NCBI RefSeq assembly: GCF_000455225.1
Contig: NZ_HF954559.1
Coordinates: 117,680-177,808, forward strand
Length of the DNA: 60,129 nt
From: Megasphaera massiliensis
GTDB lineage: Bacteria; Bacillota; Negativicutes; Veillonellales; Megasphaeraceae
Direction of reading: 5' to 3'
Part shown: positions 51,269 to 58,827 of the stretch, piece after piece
Numbering within the stretch: position 1 is the first letter of the stretch
Layout of the letters: each line of letters starts with the position of its first letter
Program-made: the position numbers and the translations under genes
The notes under the pieces: generated by a model
Database searches by the model: none
Told to the model about the DNA's origin: nothing
What the model saw: only the letters and a program-made list of their open reading frames with translations

Positions 51269-52138
51269 ATGGAAGCAAGAATTGATGGACATACACAATT
51301 ATTCGGTTTATTCGGTTCACCGGTCGGTCATTCCGGATCCCCGGTCATGTACAATTATACGTTCGCCCGCCTCGGTATCAATGCGGCTTATTTGGCTTTC
51401 GATGTACAAATCGATCAGCTGCCGGACGTCATCACAGCTGTCCGCACCTTGAATATCGGCGGTTTTAACGTTACCATGCCCTGCAAGACGGCTATTGCCC
51501 AGTACCTCGATGAACTGTCTCCGGCTGCTGAATTGATCGGTGCCTGCAACACTGTCGTCGTTAAGGACGGCAAGTTGATCGGCAACAACACCGACGGCGT
51601 CGGCTTCGTACATAACCTTCACGAAAATGGGGTCGACATCAAAGGCAAGAAAATCGTTCTCCTCGGTGCCGGCGGTGCCGCTACGGCCATTGCCTGCCAG
51701 GCTGCCCTCGATGGCGCAGCTGAAGTTGCCATCTTCAACCGTAAAGACGAATTTTTTGCCAATGCCGAAAAGACGGTCGAAAAGATTACGGCAGCGGACC
51801 TTTCCTGCAAGGTTTCGGTCACCGATTTAGCCGATGAAGAAGCCTTGAAAGCAGCCATTGCCCAAACGGATATCTTGGTCAATGCTACGAAAGTCGGCAT
51901 GGCACCCCTCGACGGCCAGAGCCTGATTAAGAAAGAATACCTTCGCTCCGACTTAGTCGTTGCCGATACGGTTTATAATCCGAAAGATACGCAGATGATC
52001 TTGGATGCTAAGGAAGCAGGCTGCAAAGCGGCTGTCGGCGGCATCGGCATGCTCCTCTGGCAGGGCGTAGCTGCCTTTAAACTCTTCACCGGCAAGGATA
52101 TGCCTCATGAAGAAGTTTTTGAAAAATTCTTCGCTTAA
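51269..52138 (+). CDS. Shikimate/quinate dehydrogenase paralogue 2 (YdiB-like)
   Basis: The 289-residue enzyme has GSPVGHSGSPVMYNY, catalytic Lys73 (NVTMPCK) and Asp109 (GNNTDGVGF), LLGAGGAATAIACQ and FNRKDEFF (NRKDEFF at residues 157-163). The NRxDEF segment is the cofactor-discriminating loop of E. coli YdiB, which accepts NAD+ and both quinate and shikimate, unlike AroE (NRT..RA). An oxidative (catabolic) direction is therefore plausible. It lies 36 bp after the TIM-barrel gene behind GAAGGGAG. Confidence 0.9.
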   Translation: MEARIDGHTQLFGLFGSPVGHSGSPVMYNYTFARLGINAAYLAFDVQIDQLPDVITAVRTLNIGGFNVTMPCKTAIAQYLDELSPAAELIGACNTVVVKDGKLIGNNTDGVGFVHNLHENGVDIKGKKIVLLGAGGAATAIACQAALDGAAEVAIFNRKDEFFANAEKTVEKITAADLSCKVSVTDLADEEALKAAIAQTDILVNATKVGMAPLDGQSLIKKEYLRSDLVVADTVYNPKDTQMILDAKEAGCKAAVGGIGMLLWQGVAAFKLFTGKDMPHEEVFEKFFA

Positions 52139-52167
52139 GTTTATTCATACTCAAGGAGATTATCGAT

Positions 52168-54096
52168 ATGAAATTCAACGCTATGTTCCAACCGATTCAG
52201 ATTGGTTCCGTTACCGTTCCCAACCGCTTCGTCGTTCCGCCCATGGGCAACAACTTTGCCAATACGGACGGTACATTGAGCGATCGCTCGGCTGCTTACT
52301 ACGCAGCTCGTGCCAAAGGCGGCTTCGGTCTGATTACGATTGAATCTACCGTCGTTTACAGTGAAGCTAAAGGCGGCCCGCGCAAACCGTGCCTCTTTTC
52401 CGATGATACAGTCGACAGCTTCCGCAAAGTCGCTGATGCGATCCATGAAAATGGCGCTATTGCTTCTATCCAGCTTCAGCATGCCGGTCCGGAAGGCAAC
52501 TCGGCGCTTACGGGCTTTCCCTTAAAAGCTGCCAGTGCCATCGCTCCCTCGTCGGGCCGCGAAGTACCGGTCGCTATTTCTCGTGAAGAAATCTATAAGT
52601 TGGTCGAATGCTATGGCGATGCGGCTGCCCGCGCTCAGCGTGCCGGCATCGATATGGTCGAAGTCCACTGTGCCCACGGTTACTTGGTCAGCACCTTCAT
52701 TTCGTCCCGTACCAACAATCGTCTCGACGAATTCGGCGGTTGCTTTGAAAACCGCATGCGCCTGCCGCGGTTGATCATTGAAAACATCCGCAAAAAGACG
52801 GGCGGCAAGATGCCGATCCTCTGCCGTATTAACGCCAGCGATGACATTGAAGGCGGTCAGACGATTCAGGATGCAGCAGCCGTTGCAGCATATCTTGTCG
52901 AAGAATGCGGCGTCAACGCCCTCCATGTCAGCCGTGCCGTCCACGTCCATGACGAATTCATGTGGGCCCCCGGTGCCGTTCACGGTGGTTTCAGCGCTCC
53001 TTTGGTCGAAGAAATCAAACGGGCCGTCGACGTTCCTATCATTACCGTCGGCCGTTATACGGAACCGCAGTATGCTGAACTCTTGGTCCGTGAAGGCCGT
53101 ATCGACCTCGTTGCCTTTGGCCGTCAGAGTCTGGCTGATCCGGAAATGCCGAACAAGGCTAAAAACGGCGACCTCGACAGCATGACGCCGTGCATCGGCT
53201 GTCTTCTCGGCTGTGTACCTTACATGTTCCGCGGCGAACCGATTACCTGCGCACTGAACCCTGAATGCGGTCGTGAAGCAGAAATCGTGCCGGCCGACAA
53301 GCGCAAAAAAGTCGTCGTCGTCGGCGGCGGCCCCGGCGGTCTCTATGCTGCCCGCATCTGCGCACAGCGCGGTCATCAGGTCACCCTTCTCGAACGAGGC
53401 GATGAACTCGGCGGCAACTTCCGCTTAGCCGCTTTCCCGGCTGATAAAGGGGATCTGACCTCGGCTATCCGCAGCTACATCGTCCGCGCCGAAGAAGCCG
53501 GTGTCACCATTAAGATGAACACCGAAGCGACGGTCGAACTGCTGAAAGACATGGCTCCCGATGCCGTCATCTTTGCGACCGGTTCGGTACCGCTTATCCT
53601 GAATATCCCGGGCCTGGCTGACTCGGACTACATTACGGCACAGGATATGCTGAGCGGCCGCTATGAAATCGGCAAAAAAGCCCTCGTTGTCGGCGGCGGT
53701 ATGGTCGGCTGTGAAGCTGCCGAATTCCTCTGCGAACGGGATCACAAAGTCACGGTCATCGAAATGAAAGAGCAGCTCGCTGCTGACGTTTCCAAAGAAA
53801 ACCGGGTCTTCATCTTCAACGATTTCGAACGCCACGGCGTAGAACTCGTACCGGGCGCTAAAGTTACGGAATTCTTTAAAGACGGCGTCAACTATGAAAT
53901 GGCTGACGGAACGAAAGGCGAATTACGCGGCTTCGACAGCATCGTCTTGGCCATGGGTTCCCGCAGCTACAACCCGCTCAATGAAGAAGTCTCTAAATTC
54001 GTGCCGCAGACCTTCGTCATTGGCGAAGCTTTCAAAGCACCTGGCAGCGCCCTTACGGCGACGACCGATGCCTTCAATGCAGCCTTAGAAATCTAA
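52168..54096 (+). CDS. Old yellow enzyme family oxidoreductase with Fe-S and FAD domains (2,4-dienoyl-CoA reductase/enoate reductase-like)
   Basis: The 642-residue enzyme has an FMN TIM barrel (residues 1-335; FQPIQIGSVTVPNRFVVPPMGN, IQLQHAGPEG, VEVHCAHGYLVSTFIS with the conserved His). A [4Fe-4S] site follows (CIGCLLGC and a fourth Cys in PITCALNPECG, from residue 342). An FAD domain begins with VVVVGGGPGGLYAA (about 387), and a second Rossmann domain with LVVGGGMVGCEAAEF. Electrons pass NAD(P)H to FAD to Fe-S to FMN to an activated C=C bond, as in FadH, BaiCD and clostridial enoate reductase. In this operon the substrate is probably an unsaturated cyclohexene carboxylate derived from shikimate or dehydroshikimate. 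Confidence 0.92.
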   Translation: MKFNAMFQPIQIGSVTVPNRFVVPPMGNNFANTDGTLSDRSAAYYAARAKGGFGLITIESTVVYSEAKGGPRKPCLFSDDTVDSFRKVADAIHENGAIASIQLQHAGPEGNSALTGFPLKAASAIAPSSGREVPVAISREEIYKLVECYGDAAARAQRAGIDMVEVHCAHGYLVSTFISSRTNNRLDEFGGCFENRMRLPRLIIENIRKKTGGKMPILCRINASDDIEGGQTIQDAAAVAAYLVEECGVNALHVSRAVHVHDEFMWAPGAVHGGFSAPLVEEIKRAVDVPIITVGRYTEPQYAELLVREGRIDLVAFGRQSLADPEMPNKAKNGDLDSMTPCIGCLLGCVPYMFRGEPITCALNPECGREAEIVPADKRKKVVVVGGGPGGLYAARICAQRGHQVTLLERGDELGGNFRLAAFPADKGDLTSAIRSYIVRAEEAGVTIKMNTEATVELLKDMAPDAVIFATGSVPLILNIPGLADSDYITAQDMLSGRYEIGKKALVVGGGMVGCEAAEFLCERDHKVTVIEMKEQLAADVSKENRVFIFNDFERHGVELVPGAKVTEFFKDGVNYEMADGTKGELRGFDSIVLAMGSRSYNPLNEEVSKFVPQTFVIGEAFKAPGSALTATTDAFNAALEI

Positions 54097-54156
54097 GCAC
54101 TTATTGCGAATAGCAACGTGTCTCCCGAATCCTTGATTTGGGAGACATAAAGTGCT
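54096..54156 (+). repeat. Nested intercistronic hairpin between the reductase and MFS genes
   Basis: AGCACTT (54096-54102) with AAGTGCT (54150-54156) encloses TGTCTCCC (54119-54126) with GGGAGACA (54140-54147). There is no U-tract. It is probably an mRNA processing or stability element that sets relative expression within the operon. Confidence 0.6.
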
Positions 54157-54173
54157 ATCAGGAGGAATAGAAC

Positions 54174-55397
54174 GTGGAAGTAACAAAGACCAGTAAAAAG
54201 TTGTATCTTACAGCTATCGTATTATATCTTAACTATCTGATCCTTGGTGTGGCCGCATCCATTCTCGGCCATTATAAACAAGCTTTGGCCCAGCAATGGG
54301 GGTCGGCACAGCTTGCCGGAGGCCTCTATGATGCCAGCGGCGTCGTCTGGGTATCGGCTTCTCTCGGCCTTGGCTGCCTCATCGGCAGTTTCTTTTCCGG
54401 TCCCTTATCCGACCGCTTTGGCCGCCGTATCGTTTCTTTTTTTGGCAGCGTTCTCTATGCCGTCTTTTTCTTAGGCGTCGCCTTTGCCGATAATCTGACG
54501 GTGGCCTATATTGCCGGCCTTATCGGCGGTATCGGTAATGCCTGCCTTAACGGCGGTGTCATTCCGGCTGCTATGGAAATCTTCGTCGGCCGCAGCGCTT
54601 TTGCCAGCATCATGACGAAATTGTTCATCGCTATCGGCCAGTTCATCCTGCCGTTCATGATCATGTTTACGGCTTCGGCTCAGATGCCGCACACGACCCT
54701 GTTTTACTTGTTCCCGGTTATCTGCGCTGTCATCGCCGTCTTGACGATGATTATGCCCTTCCCGAAACAGGCCGGTGTATCGGATAAGGGGGATGAACCG
54801 TCCTTCATGGAAAACCTGAAAAATCTGAAATTTACAGCCAGCAGCATCGCCTTGATCATCATGGGCTTTACGACGACGGCTACTTTCCAGATTTGGGTAA
54901 ACTGCAACCAGGAATACGGCAAATGGGTCGGCATGTCCAACCCGTCGGTCATCCAGTCTTATTATTCTATCGGCGTCATCGTTGCCGTCCTGCTTACGGC
55001 TGCCATTGCCGATAAGGTCATCAAGTCCATTCGCTTGGTATTCTGGTATCCCTTGATTGCCTTCGTCATGTTCGTCATCTTGGCTCTCGTCCAAGATCCG
55101 ACGGTAACCATTATCGGCGGCTTTGTCATCGGCTTTGCGGCAGCCGGCGGCGTATTGCAGCTGGTTACGGCTACGGTCAGTGACCTCTTCCCGCAGGTAA
55201 AAGGGACGATCATCAGTATCGTCATGATCCTTTCCAGTATCGGTACTTGGGTTGGTGTATCGGCAGCCGGTTCGATTGCAACAGCCGGCGGTGCCAATGG
55301 CCCGGTTTACGTCGTTATCTTTGATGCGGCCATTACCTTGTTGAGTGTCTTGTTGGCCCTGTTCGTCAATATCTCGGCTAAAAAAGCAGCTCGCTAG
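54174..55397 (+). CDS. MFS transporter (YdiN/YdiM-like)
   Basis: The 407-residue permease has twelve predicted helices. GCLIGSFFSGPLSDRFGRRIVSFFG is the loop 2-3 signature of major facilitators. LDxxxG-like and acidic/basic charges typical of organic acid/H+ symporters are seen in the first half. The start is GTG, behind AGGAGGAAT. In E. coli the related ydiN gene lies beside ydiB and aroD, the same gene types as here, which supports shikimate- or quinate-type uptake as an inference. A terminator follows directly. Confidence 0.87.
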   Translation: MEVTKTSKKLYLTAIVLYLNYLILGVAASILGHYKQALAQQWGSAQLAGGLYDASGVVWVSASLGLGCLIGSFFSGPLSDRFGRRIVSFFGSVLYAVFFLGVAFADNLTVAYIAGLIGGIGNACLNGGVIPAAMEIFVGRSAFASIMTKLFIAIGQFILPFMIMFTASAQMPHTTLFYLFPVICAVIAVLTMIMPFPKQAGVSDKGDEPSFMENLKNLKFTASSIALIIMGFTTTATFQIWVNCNQEYGKWVGMSNPSVIQSYYSIGVIVAVLLTAAIADKVIKSIRLVFWYPLIAFVMFVILALVQDPTVTIIGGFVIGFAAAGGVLQLVTATVSDLFPQVKGTIISIVMILSSIGTWVGVSAAGSIATAGGANGPVYVVIFDAAITLLSVLLALFVNISAKKAAR

Positions 55398-55405
55398 GAT
55401 AGATA

Positions 55406-55440
55406 ATCTCTGCCAGAATGAAATCTGGCAGAGATATTTT
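55406..55440 (+). terminator. Terminator of the LysR-linked cluster operon
   Basis: ATCTCTGCCAGA (55406-55417) and TCTGGCAGAGAT (55424-55435) form a perfect 12-bp stem followed by ATTTT. Confidence 0.9.
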
Positions 55441-55500
55441 CCTATCTTTTTATCAAACTATGTGAATAATAGAACTTAATAAATTTGAGGTGATTGTACA

Positions 55501-56832
55501 ATGAATACCAATCGATTTCAGGCGTCCCGGGAAAAGGGGCAGAAACCGACTGGCAAACGCTGGTTTATGTTGTCTTTGATTTTTGTGCTGACGGCGATTA
55601 ACTATTTGGATCGGACGAATATGGCCGTAGCGGCTCCGAGCATGAGCGCTGAACTCGGCTTCAGCGCAGCGACGATGGGCATGCTGCTGTCGGCTTTTGC
55701 CTGGGCGTATGCCTTGATGCAGGTACCGGGAGGTTATTTCCTGGAACGAGTCGGCCCGCGCATTACCTATACGATTTCCCTGTTTTTGTGGTCCTTGTTT
55801 ACCATGATCATGGGCCTTGGCAACAGCTTTTTATCTTTGTTCGGCATTCGTTTGGCCATCGGGGCTGCAGAATCGCCGGCTTTTCCGACCAATAGCCGCG
55901 TCGTAGCGGCCTGGTTCCCCGATCATGAACGGGCGACGGCGACGTCTATCTATACGGCTGCTGAATTTATTGGCTTGGCTTTCTTAACGCCGGTTTTGTT
56001 TTGGATTTTGGATACCTTCGGCTGGCGAGAAGTCTTCTATATTACCGGTGTCATCGGTATCGGAGTCAGCGTCATTTGGTATTGGCTATACCGGGACCCG
56101 AAGGACTGCCAAGGCGTCAATCAGGCTGAACTCGACTATATTCGTCAAGGTGGGGGACAGGCTGAAGAGGCCGGTACGTCTAAAAAAATCACCATGGCTC
56201 AACTCAAAGAACTGTTTCGCCATCGCCAGCTCATCGGCATTTATATCAGCCAGTTTGCCAATACGAGCACGATGTACTTCTTCTTGACTTGGTTCTCGAC
56301 GTACTTGATTATGGCAAAAAATCTTCCTATGTTAAAAGCCGGGATTTATGCCATCATCCCTTATTTCGGCGCCCTCATCGGTGTCCTCCTCGGCGGTCGC
56401 TGGTCCGATCACATGTTGAAGAAAGGCGCTTCTTTATCGAAGGCCAGAAAGCTGCCTATTGCCTGCGGCTTGATCTGCTCCATGTCGATCATGGCAGCGA
56501 ATTACTTTGATTCACTGGACATCATCATTGCTATCATGGCCTTATCCTTTTTTGGCCAAGGCATGGCCGCCATCATTTGGAGTACCGTTGGGGACGTTGC
56601 TCCCAAGGAATCGTTGGACCTGGCCGGTGGTGTATTCAGCTTTGCCGGTAATTTGGCCGGTATCGTAACGCCCATCGTCATCGGATTCATCGTCCAGCTT
56701 ACCGGTTCTTTTGTCGGTGCCATGGTCTTTATCAGTGCCGTTGCCGCCGTCGGCGTCTTGTCGCTCATCTTCATCGTCGGCGATATTCACCGCTTGGAAA
56801 CAAAGGACACCTCATCTTCAACCCTACCTTAA
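55501..56832 (+). CDS. MFS transporter, anion:cation symporter (ACS) type
   Basis: The 443-residue permease has twelve helices. It carries LTAINYLDRTNMAVAAPSMSAELGF and AFAWAYALMQVPGGYFLERVGPR, the diagnostic ACS-family opening shared by GudP, ExuT and aromatic acid carriers. RLAIGAAESPAFPTNSRVVAAWFP follows. Substrates in this family are sugar acids and hydroxylated carboxylates, so quinate or shikimate would fit. It is behind its own intergenic region after the previous terminator, with GAGGTGATT before the ATG, and is convergent with aroD. Confidence 0.88.
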   Translation: MNTNRFQASREKGQKPTGKRWFMLSLIFVLTAINYLDRTNMAVAAPSMSAELGFSAATMGMLLSAFAWAYALMQVPGGYFLERVGPRITYTISLFLWSLFTMIMGLGNSFLSLFGIRLAIGAAESPAFPTNSRVVAAWFPDHERATATSIYTAAEFIGLAFLTPVLFWILDTFGWREVFYITGVIGIGVSVIWYWLYRDPKDCQGVNQAELDYIRQGGGQAEEAGTSKKITMAQLKELFRHRQLIGIYISQFANTSTMYFFLTWFSTYLIMAKNLPMLKAGIYAIIPYFGALIGVLLGGRWSDHMLKKGASLSKARKLPIACGLICSMSIMAANYFDSLDIIIAIMALSFFGQGMAAIIWSTVGDVAPKESLDLAGGVFSFAGNLAGIVTPIVIGFIVQLTGSFVGAMVFISAVAAVGVLSLIFIVGDIHRLETKDTSSSTLP

Positions 56833-56851
56833 AAACATCTTTGCAAACGAA

Positions 56852-56891
56852 AACGAGCCCGTCACGACAATCTTGTCATGACAGGCTCGTT
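56852..56891. terminator. Bidirectional terminator between the second MFS gene and aroD
   Basis: AACGAGCC (56852-56859) pairs with GGCTCGTT (56884-56891), and GTCA/TGAC and GACA/TGTC extend the stem with small bulges. A-rich left and T-rich right flanks suit both convergent genes. Confidence 0.8.
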
Positions 56892-56909
56892 ATTTTATGT
56901 CTTATTCTA

Positions 56910-57656
56910 TTAGTGAAGGGCTCGCAGGATTTGCTGCAGTGTCGTAACTTCGAGCTGGCCCGGAGCCGATGCTTTTTTGGCAGAACCAAAGGTCAGGGCC
57001 GAACCGAAAATTTCGCCGCTGATACGGCTGATGGCACCGAGTTTTCCCATGGACATGGTGATGATCGGTTCATCAGGATACTGGGCTTTTACGGCTTCCG
57101 TCGCCGACAGCAAGGTCAGGACGTCTTTGGCAGACGTCGGCATACAGGCCAGTTTTGCCACGTCGGCGCCGAGCTTTTTCATACCCGTCAAGCGGCCGGT
57201 GATGTCATCGAAAGACGGCGTCTTGTCGAAATCATGGTTGCTCATGATGACGGTGACGTTGTGGGCTTTGGCAGCAGCCAAGGTCTTCTCGATGCTTTCG
57301 CGGCTGCGGAAGTATTCGACATCAACGGCGTCGACTTTACCGCTTTCGATGGCGTAGTTGATGAGGTCGAAGTAGTAAGTTTCCGGAACGGCTGTTTCAC
57401 CGCCTTCTTCCTTTGTACGGAAGGTGAACAGAATGGCTCCGTTGGGAAGTTCCCGGCGAACGGCATCCAGGGCTTCGCCGACGGCTTCGAGGGACGTGAC
57501 GTCCTTTAAGAAGTCGATACGGAGTTCGACGACATCGTAAATTTTATCTTGGAGATAACGGCACTCCTGAACGAGCTCATCGACAGAATGGCCGACGATG
57601 GGGACGCAGATTTTAGGCATCCCGTTGTCGAGAGTGACGTTGCCAATTTTAACCAT
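56910..57656 (-). CDS. aroD: 3-dehydroquinate dehydratase, type I
   Basis: The 248-residue Schiff-base enzyme interconverts 3-dehydroquinate and 3-dehydroshikimate. It has ELRID (44-48), FTFRT (77-81), the general base His141 (MSNHDF), the Schiff-base lysine Lys168 (AKLACMP), ITMSMG and FGSALTFGSAKKASAPGQ. It is the only dehydroquinate dehydratase in the window and is missing from the aro operon 9 kb away. It may therefore serve both biosynthesis and hydroaromatic breakdown. It has its own promoter behind a terminator and GGAGG before the ATG. Confidence 0.96.
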   Translation of the reverse strand: MVKIGNVTLDNGMPKICVPIVGHSVDELVQECRYLQDKIYDVVELRIDFLKDVTSLEAVGEALDAVRRELPNGAILFTFRTKEEGGETAVPETYYFDLINYAIESGKVDAVDVEYFRSRESIEKTLAAAKAHNVTVIMSNHDFDKTPSFDDITGRLTGMKKLGADVAKLACMPTSAKDVLTLLSATEAVKAQYPDEPIITMSMGKLGAISRISGEIFGSALTFGSAKKASAPGQLEVTTLQQILRALH

Positions 57657-57687
57657 ATTTTAAATCCTCCTATGCTTTCATGACGCT

Positions 57688-57716
57688 ATTATAACGCACG
57701 TTGATGATGCAGGCAA
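57688..57716 (-). promoter_or_regulatory. aroD promoter
   Basis: A minus-strand TTGCCT -35 (57711-57716) and a perfect TATAAT -10 (57688-57693) are 17 bp apart. Confidence 0.75.
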
Positions 57717-57725
57717 TGAGAAAAC

Positions 57726-57784
57726 TTGTCAGGGCCGGCGGCTGCTGTGCCCTATCGTCAGGGGGACGGCCGGCAGCCTGACAA
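57726..57784 (-). terminator. Terminator of the minus-strand YdiB-like gene
   Basis: TTGTCAGG and CCTGACAA at the two ends, with internal GCCGGC copies pairing, form a long stem. On the minus strand GTTTTCTC follows. It isolates aroD from the upstream gene. Confidence 0.75.
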
Positions 57785-57810
57785 CGTCTCTCGGTTTTTT
57801 TTAGGACGGT

Positions 57811-58689
57811 TTAGAAAAGGACGTCTTTAATGAAGTCTACGGGCATTTCTTTCCCCGTCCAAAGTTTGAAGGCAGCGGCGCCCTGATAGAGCATCATGCC
57901 CAGGCCGTTGAAGTTTTTGCAGCCCACTTCATCGCACCATCTCATCAACTTCGTCTGACGCGGAGCATAGACCGTATCCATGACGACCAAATCCGGGCGG
58001 AGATAGGATTTATCCGGAAGGGCGACGACGTCTTCGAGGGGCTTCATGCCGCACGAAGAGCTGTCGATGAGGATGTCGGCGCTGTCTAATTCTTCTTTTA
58101 ATTTTGCGTGGTCTTCAAGATGGTAAATATTGACGACGCAGTCCGTCCGTTCGCGGAGCTTCTTGACCGTTTCTTCGCCGTGGGCAAAGAATTCATCGTC
58201 GCGGTTGAAAATTGTCAGTTCCCGGACACCGTCGAGGGCGGCCTGGACCTGGATGGCCGTTGCAGCACCGCCGGCGCCGATGACGACCATTTTTTTGCCG
58301 ACGTATTCAACGCCTTCGTCTTTGAGAGCCTGCATGGCGCCGACGCCGTCGGTAATGGTACCGGTCAGAACGCCGTTATCGTTGACGACGGTGTTGCAGG
58401 CGCCAATGATCTGAGAGGCCGGCGACAATTTGTCGAGGTACTGCGTAATCGGCCCCTTGTTGGGCATGGAAACGTTCCAGCCGCGGACTTTCATAGCGCG
58501 AAGGCCTTTTACCGTGTCTTCCAGCGTCGAGTTGTCGACTTCAAAGCAGACATAGACGTAATCGAGGCCCAATTTTTTGAAGGCTTCGTTATGCATCGTC
58601 GGTGACATGCTGTGGCGAATCGGATAGGCGATGAGGCCGATTAATTCCGTATGACCCGTGACGCGTTCTGTAACTGCAATTTTACCCAT
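57811..58689 (-). CDS. Shikimate/quinate dehydrogenase paralogue 3 (YdiB-like)
   Basis: The 292-residue protein has AYPIRHSMSPTMHNEAF, the classical SxSPxxHN motif kept better than in the other copies. The catalytic pair is Lys78 (NVSMPNK) and Asp114 (TITDGVGA). VIGAGGAATAIQVQ and FNRDDEFF follow (NRDDEFF at residues 162-168, the YdiB-type NAD+ loop). A CxxxG-like SSCGMKPLED segment replaces the usual NATP.GM. AGGAGG precedes the ATG. It lies downstream of the second reductase gene on the same strand, mirroring the reductase-dehydrogenase pairing of the plus-strand operon. Confidence 0.9.
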   Translation of the reverse strand: MGKIAVTERVTGHTELIGLIAYPIRHSMSPTMHNEAFKKLGLDYVYVCFEVDNSTLEDTVKGLRAMKVRGWNVSMPNKGPITQYLDKLSPASQIIGACNTVVNDNGVLTGTITDGVGAMQALKDEGVEYVGKKMVVIGAGGAATAIQVQAALDGVRELTIFNRDDEFFAHGEETVKKLRERTDCVVNIYHLEDHAKLKEELDSADILIDSSSCGMKPLEDVVALPDKSYLRPDLVVMDTVYAPRQTKLMRWCDEVGCKNFNGLGMMLYQGAAAFKLWTGKEMPVDFIKDVLF

Positions 58690-58779
58690 GATAGAATCCT
58701 CCTGTTGTGAGAATAAAGGAATATCGTATTTTAATATTTGAATCGTCTTTCCATGAAGGGATACAAAAAGATAGGAAAG

Positions 58780-58815
58780 CAGGACACCGCCGCTTGAAAC
58801 AGCAGCAGTATCCTG
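58780..58815 (-). terminator. Terminator of the second reductase gene
   Basis: Read on the minus strand, CAGGATACTGCTGCT pairs with AGCGGCGGTGTCCTG around a short loop, and CTTTCCTATCTTTTT follows. Confidence 0.75.
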
Positions 58816-58827
58816 TTTTCTGCTTAC

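Noticed and set aside
56841-57509. 222-codon plus-strand ORF opposite aroD
   Set aside because: It is antisense to aroD, overlaps the bidirectional terminator and has low-complexity composition.
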